Origin: an uncultured Opitutia bacterium
GTDB taxonomy: Bacteria; Verrucomicrobiota; Verrucomicrobiia; Opitutales; Opitutaceae
Direction: 5' to 3'
DNA: 63,060 bases
Assembly (NCBI GenBank): GCA_903830425.1
Contig: CAIKTR010000025.1
Location: forward strand, 1-63,060
Both the position numbers and the translations under genes were made by a program. Every line of letters begins with the position of its first letter. The first letter of the stretch is position 1. The notes under the pieces were generated by a model. It saw only the letters and a program-made list of their open reading frames with translations. It searched no databases and was not told the DNA's origin. This document shows positions 35,123 through 44,006 of this stretch, piece after piece.

Positions 35123-36585
35123 CACAGGGAGGGGGTCCGCCGGTGCCAGTCGTGGCCCCGCTCGTAGGCGCCGGCCAGCGCGAGCAGGTTCGCCTCGTCG
35201 AAGGGCCGGCCGATCAGCTGCAGGCCGATCGGCAGCCCCCCGGCCGTGAAGCCGCAGGGAACGCTCACGGCGGGCAGGCCCGCGAGGTTCACCCCGATGG
35301 TGTAGATGTCGCAGAGGTACAGCGCGAGCGGGTCGGACTTTTCCCCGAGCTTGAACGCCGGGACCGGCGAGGTCGGCGTGAGCAGGGCGTCGACCTCGCG
35401 GTAGGCGTTGAGAAAGTCCTGCCGGATGAGCGTGCGGACCTTCTGCGCCCGGAGGTAATAGGCGTCGTAGTAGCCGCTGGAGAGGACGTAGGTTCCGAGG
35501 ATGATGCGGCGCTTGACCTCCGCGCCGAACCCCTCGGCGCGGGACTGCCGGTACAGGTCGACCGCGTCCTTGGCCGCCGTCGACCGGTGGCCGTAGCGGA
35601 CGCCGTCGTAGCGCGCGAGGTTCGACGAGGCCTCGGCCGTGGCGATGATGTAGTAGGTGTCGAGGCAGTACTGGGTGTGGGGCAGCGAGACCTCCTGGAG
35701 GGTGCAGCCCTGCGCGCGGTAAAAGTCCATCGCCCGCTCCACCGCCGCCTGGACCTCCGGGTCCAGGCCCGCGCCGAAATACTCCTTGGGAATGCCCAGC
35801 CGCCACGGGCCGGGGCGCCGCTTCAGCTCCGCCCGATAGTCGGGGATGTCGGCCGGGAACGAGGTTGAATCCAGCGGGTCATGGCCGGCCAGCGCGCCCA
35901 GCATGATGGCCGCGTCCTCCACCGTGCGCGTCAGGGGGCCGATCTGGTCCAGCGAGGACGCAAAGGCCACCAGACCGTAGCGCGAGACGAGGCCGTAGGT
36001 CGGTTTCAGGCCGACCACGCCGCACAGCGCCGCCGGCTGGCGGATCGAGCCGCCGGTGTCGGACCCGAGCGTGGCGATGGCCGCGCCCGCGGCCAGGGCG
36101 GCCGCACTGCCGCCCGACGAGCCGCCGGGAACGCGGGTCAGGTCCCACGGGTTGGACGTCGGGCCAAACGCCGAATTTTCCGTCGAGGAGCCCATCGCGA
36201 ACTCATCGCAGTTCAGGCGGCCCCAGAAGACCGCGCCCGCGGCCTTCAGCCGGGCCGTGACCGTGGCGTCGTAGGGCGAGACAAAGTTGGCCAGCATCCG
36301 GCTGGACGCGGTCAGCGGCTGTCCCGCGACGGCGATCACGTCCTTCAGGCCCACCGGAATGCCGTCGAGCGGGCCCCGCGCCTGCCCGGCGGCGCGGCGC
36401 GCGTCCGAGGCCCCGGCCTGGGCCAGGGCCTCCGCCTCGTCGCGGGAATTGAACGCATGCAGCCGCCCCTCGACCGCCTGGGTGCGGGCCAGGACGGCGC
36501 GCGTCAGCTCCGTCGCGGAAACCGTGCGGGCGGCCAGCAGGTCGCCCAGTTCGGCGATGGACTTGAAAAACAGTTCGTCGGCCAT
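35122..36585 (-). CDS. gatA: Asp/Glu-tRNA amidotransferase subunit A
   Basis: A 487-residue amidase-signature protein. The catalytic triad is placed as in the family: Lys-81 in GIPVGLKD, cis-Ser-156 in GGSSGGSA and nucleophile Ser-180 in GSDTGGSI. It hydrolyses glutamine and passes ammonia to GatB to make Gln-tRNA and/or Asn-tRNA. It starts eight bases after gatC. The operon context leaves no doubt between GatA and other amidases. Confidence 0.97.
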   Translation of the reverse strand: MADELFFKSIAELGDLLAARTVSATELTRAVLARTQAVEGRLHAFNSRDEAEALAQAGASDARRAAGQARGPLDGIPVGLKDVIAVAGQPLTASSRMLANFVSPYDATVTARLKAAGAVFWGRLNCDEFAMGSSTENSAFGPTSNPWDLTRVPGGSSGGSAAALAAGAAIATLGSDTGGSIRQPAALCGVVGLKPTYGLVSRYGLVAFASSLDQIGPLTRTVEDAAIMLGALAGHDPLDSTSFPADIPDYRAELKRRPGPWRLGIPKEYFGAGLDPEVQAAVERAMDFYRAQGCTLQEVSLPHTQYCLDTYYIIATAEASSNLARYDGVRYGHRSTAAKDAVDLYRQSRAEGFGAEVKRRIILGTYVLSSGYYDAYYLRAQKVRTLIRQDFLNAYREVDALLTPTSPVPAFKLGEKSDPLALYLCDIYTIGVNLAGLPAVSVPCGFTAGGLPIGLQLIGRPFDEANLLALAGAYERGHDWHRRTPSL

Positions 36586-36592
36586 GGGCGCC

Positions 36593-36883
36593 TCACTCCA
36601 CGACCTTGGGCACCACGATCAGGTGGTCCCGCTGGGCGGGCGCGTTCCGCAGCGCGGCCTCGACCGGCAAGCCGGGCCGGGCAACGTCCTCGCCCCAGAC
36701 GTTCACCACCGGGAAGGCGTGGGCCGTCGGCTCCACCCCCGTGACGTCGACCTTGGCCAGCTGCTCGATGTGGTGGAGGACCTCCCCGAGCTGCCGGGAG
36801 AACTCCGCCTGCTCCGCCGCCGTCAGGGCGAGGCGGGCGAGTTTCGCCACGTGATCGAGGTCGAGGTGGGGCGCGGACGACAT
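36593..36883 (-). CDS. gatC: Asp/Glu-tRNA amidotransferase subunit C
   Basis: A 96-residue GatC, the small belt subunit that holds GatA and GatB together. The family patterns [12 protein letters not shown] near 9-20, VEPTAHAFP near 50-58 and the Arg-Asn-Ala-Pro (LRNAPAQRD) segment are present. It begins two bases after the pheT stop, so the amidotransferase genes are part of the phenylalanyl-tRNA synthetase transcript. Confidence 0.95.
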   Translation of the reverse strand: MSSAPHLDLDHVAKLARLALTAAEQAEFSRQLGEVLHHIEQLAKVDVTGVEPTAHAFPVVNVWGEDVARPGLPVEAALRNAPAQRDHLIVVPKVVE

Positions 36884-36885
36884 GG

Positions 36886-39342
36886 CTATTTCCGGATCTG
36901 CCAGGCCGTCGACCGGCCGATCTCGTCCTGAATTTTCTGGCAGACGGCGTTCACCTCCTCGTCGGTCAGCGTCCGCGCGGCGGACCGGAAGACGAGGGAG
37001 AAGGCCAGGCTCTTCTTGCCCGCGGGCAGGCCCTGCCCGAGATAGACGTCGAACGGCTCCACCCGCTCCAGGGTGAAGGCGTCGCTCCCGGCCGCCGCCG
37101 CCAGCCGCACAAGGGTTTGCCGCACCTCTTCGGCCGGCACGCCCACGTCCACGACCAGCGCCAGGTCGCGCAGGACGGCCGGCTGGAGGCTGAAGTCGGC
37201 GTAGCGGCGGCGGGGGCTTGCGGCGCCGAGCAGGTCCGGCAGCACGGCGAAGATGCCCGCGTAAACTTTGCCCTCGACGCCCAGCGCCCGGACCATCGGC
37301 AGGCTCAGCAGGCCGAACCGGACGGTCCAGCCGTTCGCCATCTCGCCGGCGGCGGCGGACTGGCCTTCCTGCCAGCCGAAATAGGGGCCGGCAATCGGCA
37401 CGAGCGGCTGCCGCGCCAGGTCGATCCCGGCGGCGGCTGCGAGCGCGGCCGCGTGTTTCTTGGCGGTGTAGAAATCCGCCGGATCCCGCGGCCGCCAGGT
37501 GCGCTCCCCGAGCGGCTCGGCGAGGATGAAGCCGGCGGCGGCGCACTCGAAGTTCTGGCCGTTGCGCTCGATGAAGATCCGCCCGGTCTCGCAGAGGCGG
37601 GAGACGGTGACCCCGCGGGACTGGTTCAGCTTCAGCGACTCCAGCAGGCCCATGATCAGCGTGGGGCGCAGGTGCGACTGGTCGTCGACCAGCGGATTGG
37701 CCAGGGCGAGCTCCACCGCCGCGGTCTGCGAGACCCAGGTGGTGAGCTCCTTCGCCGGCCGCAGCGTGTAGTTCACGCACTCGTGAAAATCGTGGCCCAC
37801 GAGATAGTCCGTCACGCGCCGGTTGAACCGCACGGTGGGGTCGTCCTCCCCCACGAGCCCAGGGGCCGAGACCACCGCGGCGGGGATCCGGTCGGTGCCA
37901 TGGAGGCGCAGCACCTCCTCCACCAGGTCGATCGGGCGGTCGAGGTCGTCCCGCCAGCTGGGGATCGTGACCGTCCAGGCCGGGCCGCGCGCCGGGGTCG
38001 GCTCCTCGCGGGTGATGTTCAGCTCCAGCGACTCCAGCGCGGCCTGCATGTCGGCCGCCGGGAGGTCGAAGCCGAGCTTCTCGCAAATGTAGCCGGGCGT
38101 CACGACGACTTCCCGCTGCCACGGCACGTCGCCGCCGATCCGGTAGGCCGGGCCGACGACCCGGCCGCCGGCGGTCTCGAGGATCAGGTCGATCGCCCGG
38201 TAGGCCGCCTCCAGCGCGGTGTGGGGGTCCACCCCCCGCTCGTAGCGGTAGCAGGAGTCGGAGGTCAGCCCGAGGCGCTTGGCCGTCCAGCGGATCGACT
38301 GCCGGTTGAAAATTGCGCACTCCAGCACCAGATCGGTGGTGGCGGGGCCGACGCCGGAATTTTCGCCGCCCATGATGCCGGCGATGACCACGGGGCGCTG
38401 CGCGTCGGCGATGACGAGCATCCGGCTGGTGAGCGTCCGCTCCTTGCCGTCCAGCGTGGTGAGCTTCTCGCCGTCGGTGGCCCGGCGGACGACCAGCTGG
38501 TTCCCCCCGAGCTTGTGGGCGTCGAACGCGTGCAGCGGCTGGCCGGTCTCGAGCATGACGTAGTTGCCCACGTCGACGATGTTGTTGATCGGCCGCAGGC
38601 CCACGGCGGTCAGGCGCTGCTGGAGCCAGGCCGGGCTGGGGCCCACCTTGACGCCGGTGAGGACATGGGCCGTGTACAGCGGGCAATCCTCGGGCGAGAG
38701 GACGGTGACGTCGCGCAGGAGCTCGGGGGCGGGGGTCCCGTCCAGCTCGCCCCGGAATTTTTCCTGGGGGTAGACCAGCGGCCGCTTGAACCACGCCGCC
38801 AGCTCGCGGGCGAGGCCGAGGTGCGACAGGCAGTCCGGGCGGTTCGGCGTGATCTCGATGTCAAACACCACGTCGCCCGGCGGGAGCACCTCATTGATGG
38901 GGGTGCCGAGCGCCGGCCGGCCGGCCAGGAGGAGGAGGCCGCTCGCGTCCTCGGCGACGCCGAGTTCCTTGGCCGAGCACATCATCCCGTCGGACGACTG
39001 GCCGCGGATCTTGGACTGCTTGATGACAAAGTCCCCGGGCAGCACGGCCCCGGGCAGGGCCACCGGCACCCGGTCGCCGACCTGGTAGTTCTGCGCGCCG
39101 CAGACGATGGTCTTGATCCCGCCGGCCGGGCCGACGTCGACCTGGCAGAGGGACAGCTTGTCCGCGTTGGGATGCTTGTCGCGCACGAGCACCTCGCCGA
39201 CGACCACGTGGCGGAGCGGCGGGGCGCCGGAGCGCAGGACCTGCTCGACCTCAAAGCCGAGGAAGGTGATGGCGCGGCTCAGCTCGTCGACGGAGGCGTC
39301 GAGCTGGACGTAATCTTTGAGCCAGTTGAGGGAGATTTTCAC
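36886..39342 (-). CDS. pheT: phenylalanyl-tRNA synthetase beta subunit
   Basis: An 818-residue PheT of usual length. Domain order is normal: an N-terminal start MKISLNWLKDYVQLD, EMAP-like tRNA-binding region (about 39-150, with VDVGPAGGIKTIVCGAQNY), B3/B4 editing region with the long WTAKRLGLTSDSCYRYERG stretch near 350-370, the catalytic-like core and a C-terminal anticodon-binding FDX-ACB domain (DFSLQPAVLRDLALVVD and KSLAFSLVFRSAARTLTDEEV). It forms the alpha2beta2 enzyme with PheS. Confidence 0.96.
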   Translation of the reverse strand: MKISLNWLKDYVQLDASVDELSRAITFLGFEVEQVLRSGAPPLRHVVVGEVLVRDKHPNADKLSLCQVDVGPAGGIKTIVCGAQNYQVGDRVPVALPGAVLPGDFVIKQSKIRGQSSDGMMCSAKELGVAEDASGLLLLAGRPALGTPINEVLPPGDVVFDIEITPNRPDCLSHLGLARELAAWFKRPLVYPQEKFRGELDGTPAPELLRDVTVLSPEDCPLYTAHVLTGVKVGPSPAWLQQRLTAVGLRPINNIVDVGNYVMLETGQPLHAFDAHKLGGNQLVVRRATDGEKLTTLDGKERTLTSRMLVIADAQRPVVIAGIMGGENSGVGPATTDLVLECAIFNRQSIRWTAKRLGLTSDSCYRYERGVDPHTALEAAYRAIDLILETAGGRVVGPAYRIGGDVPWQREVVVTPGYICEKLGFDLPAADMQAALESLELNITREEPTPARGPAWTVTIPSWRDDLDRPIDLVEEVLRLHGTDRIPAAVVSAPGLVGEDDPTVRFNRRVTDYLVGHDFHECVNYTLRPAKELTTWVSQTAAVELALANPLVDDQSHLRPTLIMGLLESLKLNQSRGVTVSRLCETGRIFIERNGQNFECAAAGFILAEPLGERTWRPRDPADFYTAKKHAAALAAAAGIDLARQPLVPIAGPYFGWQEGQSAAAGEMANGWTVRFGLLSLPMVRALGVEGKVYAGIFAVLPDLLGAASPRRRYADFSLQPAVLRDLALVVDVGVPAEEVRQTLVRLAAAAGSDAFTLERVEPFDVYLGQGLPAGKKSLAFSLVFRSAARTLTDEEVNAVCQKIQDEIGRSTAWQIRK

Positions 39343-39361
39343 GGGCGGGGAAGAGGGGGCG

Positions 39362-39379
39362 GGCGGCCGCGCGGCCGCC
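39362..39379. repeat. 18-base perfect palindrome between pheS and pheT
   Basis: GGCGGCCGCGCGGCCGCC is self-complementary and lies in the 63-base gap between pheS and pheT, 20 bases upstream of the pheT ATG. In RNA it would make a GC-only hairpin that could affect pheT translation or message stability. It may also be a chance product of GC richness. Confidence 0.35.
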
Positions 39380-39405
39380 GGGGAGCGTCAGGGCGGGGGG
39401 GGCGT

Positions 39406-40449
39406 TCAGGCGAACTGCCGCAGGAAGCGCAGGTCGTTTTGGTAGAAGTAACGGATGTCATCGATGCCGTAGAGCAGCATCGCCAGGCGCTCGAGGCCCA
39501 TGCCAAAGGCGTAGCCGCTCCAGACCTCGGGATCGTAGCCCACCCCGGAGAACACCACGGGATCGACCATGCCGCAGCCCCCGATCTCGATCCACTCCTT
39601 CTTCACCTTGGGCAGATGCTGCGCGCTGAGGTCCACCTCGAAGCTCGGCTCGGTGTAGCCGAAATAGTGCGGGCGGAACCGCGTCTTCGTCTCCGGCCCG
39701 AGCAGCGAGGCGAAGATGTAGTCGAGCAGCGCCTTCAGGTCGCGCACGGTGACGTTCTTGTCCACGTAGAGGCACTCGAGCTGGTGGAAGTTCGCCGAGT
39801 GGGTGGCGTCGGTGGTGTCGCGGCGGTAGGTGCGGCCGGGCGACACGATGCGGATGGGCGGCTCGCCCTTGAGCATGGTGCGGATCTGCACCGAGGAGGT
39901 GTGGGTGCGGAGCAGGTAGCGCTCGTCGGGCGTCTTCTTGGAGACGTTGCCGAAGCGCGCGGTCTCGGGAAAGTAGAACGTGTCCTGGGCGTCGCGCGCC
40001 GGGTGATTGGCCGGGGTGTTCAGGGCATCGAAACAGTAATACTCGGTCTCGACCTCCGGGCCGTCCGCGACGGTGAAGCCGACCTTGCGCAGGATCCGGC
40101 ACATCTCCTCGCGCACCAGCGTGAGCGGATGGTAGGTCCCGGGGCCGGCATCGGGCGACGGCAAGGTGGGGTCCACCGCCGGGCCGAGCTGGGCCTGCAG
40201 TTCGCCGGCCTCGATGGCGCGGAGGGCGCCGTCGAGCAGCTCCTGCAGGCGCGTCTTGGTTTCATTGATGAGCTTGCCCAGCGCCGGGCGCTGCTCCTTC
40301 GGCACGGCGCCCATCTGCTTCATGAGGGCGGTGAGTTCGCCGTTGGGGCCGACCAGGCGGGCCTTGGCGGCCTCAAACTCGGGACGCGAGTGCAGGGCGG
40401 CGAGATCGGTCTGCGCCTTGGCGACGAGGGCGGTCAGGGTGGCTTGCAT
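39406..40449 (-). CDS. pheS: phenylalanyl-tRNA synthetase alpha subunit
   Basis: A 347-residue PheS. An N-terminal coiled coil (1-85) precedes the class II catalytic core with motif 2 YRRDTTDATHSANFHQLE and motif 3 GYAFGMGLERLAMLLYGI; HPLTLVREEM is also diagnostic. It activates Phe in the alpha2beta2 enzyme. It lies downstream of rplT with a terminator-like hairpin between them, which offers a possible attenuation point. Confidence 0.96.
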   Translation of the reverse strand: MQATLTALVAKAQTDLAALHSRPEFEAAKARLVGPNGELTALMKQMGAVPKEQRPALGKLINETKTRLQELLDGALRAIEAGELQAQLGPAVDPTLPSPDAGPGTYHPLTLVREEMCRILRKVGFTVADGPEVETEYYCFDALNTPANHPARDAQDTFYFPETARFGNVSKKTPDERYLLRTHTSSVQIRTMLKGEPPIRIVSPGRTYRRDTTDATHSANFHQLECLYVDKNVTVRDLKALLDYIFASLLGPETKTRFRPHYFGYTEPSFEVDLSAQHLPKVKKEWIEIGGCGMVDPVVFSGVGYDPEVWSGYAFGMGLERLAMLLYGIDDIRYFYQNDLRFLRQFA

Positions 40450-40491
40450 GACGGAGGGCGTTTTTTAACCAGACACGGGGCGGCGAAGCGA

Positions 40492-40533
40492 AGAAAAACA
40501 AAGAGGACGGAACCTCGGCTGAGGCCCGTCCTC
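40492..40533 (-). terminator. terminator or attenuator between rplT and pheS
   Basis: On the minus strand GAGGACGG and CCGTCCTC pair, with an inner CCTC/GAGG stem, and TTTGTTTTTC follows. It lies 50 bases downstream of rplT and 43 bases before pheS. A partial read-through signal would separate ribosomal protein from synthetase levels. No leader peptide with Phe codons is evident. Confidence 0.7.
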
Positions 40534-40582
40534 CGTGGAGTAGACAGGGAGGCGAGCCATGCCGGCTCGCGCGGACCGGGGC

Positions 40583-40972
40583 TTAGGCCTTGGTGGCAGC
40601 CTGGGAGGCGGCCTTGGTCTTGAGCGCTTCCTGGGCCTGCTTGACCAGGGCGGCAAAGGCCACCTCGTCGCGGATCGCGAGGTCGGACAGCACCTTCCGG
40701 TCGAGGCCGATGTTGGCGGCCTTGAGGCCCTCCATGAAGCGGCTGTAGCTGATGCCGGCGCCGCGGCAGGCGGCGTTGAGCCGCACGATCCAGAGACCGC
40801 GGCGGTCGGATTTCTTTTTCTTGCGCGCGATGTAGGCGTACTGCCACGCGTGCTGGACGGCTTCTTTCGCGTAGCGGAAGAGCTTGGATTTGTTGCCGAA
40901 ATAGCCCTTGGCGTATTTCAGCACTTTCTTGCGACGCTTGCGCGAGGCGGGGGAGTTAGTTGCACGAGCCAT
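40583..40972 (-). CDS. rplT: 50S ribosomal protein L20
   Basis: A 129-residue L20, slightly long. MARATNSPASRKRRKKVLKYAKGYFGNKS and RRGLWIVRLNAACRGAGISYSRFM are the usual RNA-binding N-terminus and core. The C-terminal tail is Ala/Lys-rich. L20 binds 23S rRNA early in assembly and in other bacteria represses its own operon. An AAGGA motif ten bases before the ATG is one of the few Shine-Dalgarno-like sites in the window. Confidence 0.96.
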   Translation of the reverse strand: MARATNSPASRKRRKKVLKYAKGYFGNKSKLFRYAKEAVQHAWQYAYIARKKKKSDRRGLWIVRLNAACRGAGISYSRFMEGLKAANIGLDRKVLSDLAIRDEVAFAALVKQAQEALKTKAASQAATKA

Positions 40973-41061
40973 GTTAGTTAGGTTCCTTTATAGGTTAGTC
41001 GCCGGCGGGTCGGCTTAGGATTCACCCGCCAGACGAAGTTAGGATTGAGGGCGGAGGCGGA

Positions 41062-41256
41062 TTAGAGACCGTGAGGCAGACAACGGAGGAGCGGAGGCGT
41101 GTGGGTCTGTGAGAGGACCTTGGCCTTGCCCAACCGGCGTTTTTGCTTCGAGGACTTGGTGCTGGCCATATGCCGGGTACCCGGCGAACGGTGCAGCAAC
41201 TTGCCCCTGGCGGTCAGCTTGAAGCGCTTGGCAACGGACTTTTTGGTCTTTTGCAT
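41062..41256 (-). CDS. rpmI: 50S ribosomal protein L35
   Basis: A 64-residue L35: QKTKKSVAKRFKLTARGKLL, then HRSPGTRHMASTKSSKQKRRLGK, as in the family. It precedes rplT, the normal pairing. The usual upstream neighbour infC (IF-3) is not here; the next upstream sequence is a gap followed by divergently read tRNA genes. So rpmI seems to head this long minus-strand unit. Confidence 0.95.
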   Translation of the reverse strand: MQKTKKSVAKRFKLTARGKLLHRSPGTRHMASTKSSKQKRRLGKAKVLSQTHTPPLLRCLPHGL

Positions 41257-41541
41257 GGAGGAAGTGTTCGAAAACAGAGAACCCGGCGCATTCTGTAAAG
41301 GGTAAACTTAAACTAGACTCACCCGTGACGGCGGGGCGGCGCCGATCCCGGGCGGTCCGGCAGGAGAAAGGGAATCTTGCCACGATGGGCGCCGCAGACG
41401 CCCCGCGGGCCCGCCCAGTCACCCCGGCCACCGCCTGCCAAGCAGTCGACGATCCCCCCGTCCGGAACTGCCGGACGGGATCCGCGCCGCGAGTCGACTC
41501 CCGGCCGCGCGGTGAAAAATCTCGGCAGGCCGGACGGAAAT
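41257..41541. other. gap between rpmI and the tRNA cluster
   Basis: No gene is seen. The sequence is GC-rich in the middle (41330-41520) and must hold the minus-strand promoter for rpmI-rplT; I cannot place it with confidence. An AAACTTAAACTAGACT patch around 41304-41320 is the most promoter-like AT-rich stretch. Confidence 0.3.
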
Positions 41542-41561
41542 CACAGTTGACATCAACTGTG
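41542..41561 (+). promoter_or_regulatory. palindrome overlapping a -35-like TTGACA
   Basis: CACAGTTGA-CA-TCAACTGTG has nine-base arms and contains TTGACA (41547-41552), a consensus -35 box, 39 bases before the tRNA-Lys gene. A good -10 box is not evident (AGTTTT at 17-base spacing). The symmetry suggests a repressor or activator site over the tRNA promoter. Confidence 0.45.
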
Positions 41562-41590
41562 GCATCATGAGTTTTTCACCCTTCGGTTTT

Positions 41591-41665
<75 letters not shown>

Positions 41666-41716
41666 CCGCCCTGTTATTTCCCAGTCAATTTTCTCGCAAA
41701 TGCGCGCTTCTTTCGC

Positions 41717-41791
41717 GCCGGCGTAGCTCAATGGTAGAGCACCTGTTTTGTAAACAGGCGGTTGCGGGTTCGAATCCCATCGCCGGCTCCA
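41717..41791 (+). tRNA. tRNA-Thr (UGU)
   Basis: Acceptor GCCGGCG pairs with CGCCGGC, the anticodon stem CCTGT/ACAGG encloses the loop TTTGTAA with TGT, the T-loop is TTCGAAT, the discriminator is T at 41788 and CCA is encoded. It follows tRNA-Lys by 51 bases and is probably on the same transcript. Confidence 0.96.
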
Positions 41792-41932
41792 CCTTTAGTG
41801 CACAGGCGGCGAAGGACCCGCCGGCGGCCGCCGGCGGACCGCAACAGGTAGAGGATCGACGGTCGCCGAGTTGAGGCGCGCGCAAGATGTTCCCCCAGGC
41901 CCGGACCGAGGGGGACGCGGTTAAGTTTTCAC

Positions 41933-42006
41933 TGCCCGATGGTGTAATGGTAGCACAAACGACTCTGACTCGTTTTGTCTAGGTTCGACTCCTAGTCGGG
42001 CAGCCA
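41933..42006 (+). tRNA. tRNA-Gln (CUG)
   Basis: Acceptor TGCCCGA pairs with TCGGGCA, the anticodon loop CTCTGAC carries CTG, the T-arm has GGTTCGACTCC, discriminator G at 42003 and encoded CCA. The presence of gatCAB nearby suits a genome where Gln-tRNA may be made by transamidation, though a GlnRS elsewhere cannot be excluded. Confidence 0.95.
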
Positions 42007-42346
42007 CTTCAGCCGCGAGCCATCGCCCAATGGCGCCGGCGACAAAGAAAGTTGACAGGCAAGTTTGGTTCACCCCTATTTCACAGACTCCCTGTTTTTT
42101 CACCCTGAATTCACCTCTCAGCGACATGCTGATCATCCCCGACACCTCCAGAAAAATGACCGCCAGTTTCGGCGAGTTCGTCGTGGCGGTTGGAGGTATT
42201 AGCGATCAGGGCAAACAAGCATGAGCTGAGCTTCACGCCTCACGACGTGCGTCGGTTAGCACCAGCGAGGCGACCTCGGTTCTCCCTCCCCTTCCCCACT
42301 CAATAACCTACCCGCCTATCCCCGAACCCCGACCCCCTTTCCTCCA
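42007..42346 (+). promoter_or_regulatory. gap with candidate promoter for the exbB cluster
   Basis: No gene is supported in these 340 bases. TTGACA at 42052-42057 is followed, 18 bases on, by CTATTT, a weak -10. The long untranslated stretch (about 260 bases) before exbB could hold further control; no known riboswitch is recognised. The last 60 bases before the ATG are strikingly pyrimidine-rich. Confidence 0.35.
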
Positions 42347-43015
42347 ATGATCAACCAAAGCCTCCCCCTCGCGTTTCTCCTCGGCGACGACACCATCATG
42401 GAACTGTTCATGAAGGGTCGCCAAATCATGTGGCCGATTCTCCTCCTCTCGTTCGTCGGCCTCACCGTCGTCGTCGAGCGCCTGCTCTTCATCGTCCGTG
42501 AGAACGGCACCCGCGAGCCCGAGGTCGTCGAGAAGATGCTGGAGCACGTCGAGCGCCGGGATATCGAGGGCGCGGTCGAGATCGGCAAGAAGAGCAAGGA
42601 TTTCGTCGCCCGCATTCTGGTGTACAGCCTGACGAACAAGGAGTTCTCCCTCACCAACGCCTTCATCCGCGCCTCCGGGCAGGAACTGGCCCGCTACCAG
42701 CAGGGCATCGCGACGCTCGACACCGTCATCACCGCCGCCCCGATGCTCGGCCTGCTCGGCACCGTCACCGGGATGATGCGCACCTTCGGCAGCATGACGG
42801 GCGACATCGCCACGGCCAGCGGCCAGATCACGGGTGGTGTGGCTGAGGCCCTCATCGCGACCGCCGCCGGTCTCTTTATCGCGATCACCGCCCTCCTGCC
42901 TTACAATTACCTGAATGCCCGCATCGAAGAGGCCAAGCACGAGGTCGCCGACGCGTCCAACGCCCTCGAGCTCATCATCAAGAAGTCCGAGACCAACGCC
43001 CCGTTCAGTCGCTGA
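42347..43015 (+). CDS. exbB: ExbB/TolQ/MotA-family proton channel
   Basis: A 222-residue inner-membrane protein with three helices near 29-48, 124-146 and 164-187. The C-terminal pair carries the family signature APMLGLLGTVTGMMRTF and GGVAEALIATAAGLFIAI. Together with ExbD it converts proton flow into force on TonB. It heads a seven-gene plus-strand cluster. ATG 42347 follows a pyrimidine tract; an internal Met-18 just before the first helix is an alternative start. Confidence 0.93.
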   Translation: MINQSLPLAFLLGDDTIMELFMKGRQIMWPILLLSFVGLTVVVERLLFIVRENGTREPEVVEKMLEHVERRDIEGAVEIGKKSKDFVARILVYSLTNKEFSLTNAFIRASGQELARYQQGIATLDTVITAAPMLGLLGTVTGMMRTFGSMTGDIATASGQITGGVAEALIATAAGLFIAITALLPYNYLNARIEEAKHEVADASNALELIIKKSETNAPFSR

Positions 43016-43067
43016 TTAGCCAAGCAATTGGCGGCGGCATCGTCTACTCCCTCGACCCACCTTATCC

Positions 43068-43502
43068 ATGGCAGGATCATCCGGCGGCAGCAGTGGCGGC
43101 AAAAAGAAGGCACGTATCGAGATCATTCCCCTGATCGACGTCATCTTCTTCCTGCTCGCGACCTTCGTCCTGTTCACGCTTTCGCTGAACAAGTCGAATG
43201 GCCTGGCGGGCGTTAAAGTGCCCGACTCGGAGACGGGCGAACCCCGCGATCCGGCTGATACCGCAACCATCAGCGTGACCCAGGAAGGCACTCTGGCTTG
43301 GAACAAGGATCCCGTTGCGCTCGATGAGTTTATCAACCGTCTGAGGGCTTATCACACCTCGAATCCGGAAGGTCGCATCCTCATCAACGGTGATGAGAAC
43401 GCCTCGTTCTCCGCCGTTTTTGGCTACGCCATCGACGAAGTCCGCAAGTCCGGGGCTTCCAAGGTCTTCATTGAGACCCGCGTCCGCCCGGCGGGCAAGT
43501 AG
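43068..43502 (+). CDS. exbD: ExbD/TolR-family protein 1
   Basis: A 144-residue bitopic protein. The single helix (about 19-40) has the functionally essential Asp-24 in IPLIDVIFFLL. The periplasmic domain carries the ExbD pattern ISVTQEGTLAWN and INGDENASFSAVFGYAIDEVRKSGASKVFIETR. It starts 52 bases after exbB. The first 40 residues are almost identical to those of the next gene, pointing to tandem duplication. Confidence 0.93.
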   Translation: MAGSSGGSSGGKKKARIEIIPLIDVIFFLLATFVLFTLSLNKSNGLAGVKVPDSETGEPRDPADTATISVTQEGTLAWNKDPVALDEFINRLRAYHTSNPEGRILINGDENASFSAVFGYAIDEVRKSGASKVFIETRVRPAGK

Positions 43503-43556
43503 ACTCCGGTCCGCCGCGCCTTTCCTCCCCTTTCACTCTCGCTAAATTTCACCACC

Positions 43557-43985
43557 ATGGCCGGTTCCAGCTCCAAAGTCGAAGACGGCAAGAAGAAGGC
43601 GCGCATTGAGATCATCCCCCTCATCGACGTCATCTTCTTCCTGCTCGCGACCTTTGTTTTGTTCACGCTGTCGCTGAGCAAAATCGCCTCCCTGCCGGTC
43701 AATCTCCCGGTCCCGGTGACGACGCCCAGCCCGCCGGACCCCGACATGGTCACCCTGCAGATTTCCGACCAGGGCACCTGCTACTGGAACAAGGAACTCA
43801 TCCAGATCGGTGAAATCGCCCCCCGTCTCTCCAACCTGAAGACCCGCGTGCCGAATCCCCGGGTGCTGATCGCCGGCGACGACCGGGCCAAGTTTGGCAT
43901 CACGGTGACCGCCCTCGACGAGGTGCGCAAAGCCGGCATCACCCAGGTCTCCGTCGAGACCCGCGTTCGCGCCACCGGTCGGTAA
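43557..43985 (+). CDS. exbD: ExbD/TolR-family protein 2
   Basis: A 142-residue paralogue of the preceding gene. Asp-24 in IPLIDVIFFLL is conserved. The periplasmic domain is diverged (VTLQISDQGTCYWNKELIQIGEIAP, AGDDRAKFGITVTALDEVRKAGITQV). Two different ExbDs could form a heterodimer in the ExbB pore or serve different TonB contexts. Spacing is 54 bases after exbD1 and 21 before tonB. Confidence 0.93.
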   Translation: MAGSSSKVEDGKKKARIEIIPLIDVIFFLLATFVLFTLSLSKIASLPVNLPVPVTTPSPPDPDMVTLQISDQGTCYWNKELIQIGEIAPRLSNLKTRVPNPRVLIAGDDRAKFGITVTALDEVRKAGITQVSVETRVRATGR

Positions 43986-44006
43986 ACCCACGAGCGACCC
44001 TCCATC

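Noticed and set aside
37117-40623. Plus-strand open frame of more than 1100 codons opposite pheS and pheT
   Set aside because: Opposite two essential, fully recognisable genes; composition is Arg/Gly/Val-rich shadow coding.
41257-41590. infC upstream of rpmI
   Set aside because: No frame on either strand resembles IF-3; the region is non-coding up to the tRNA genes.
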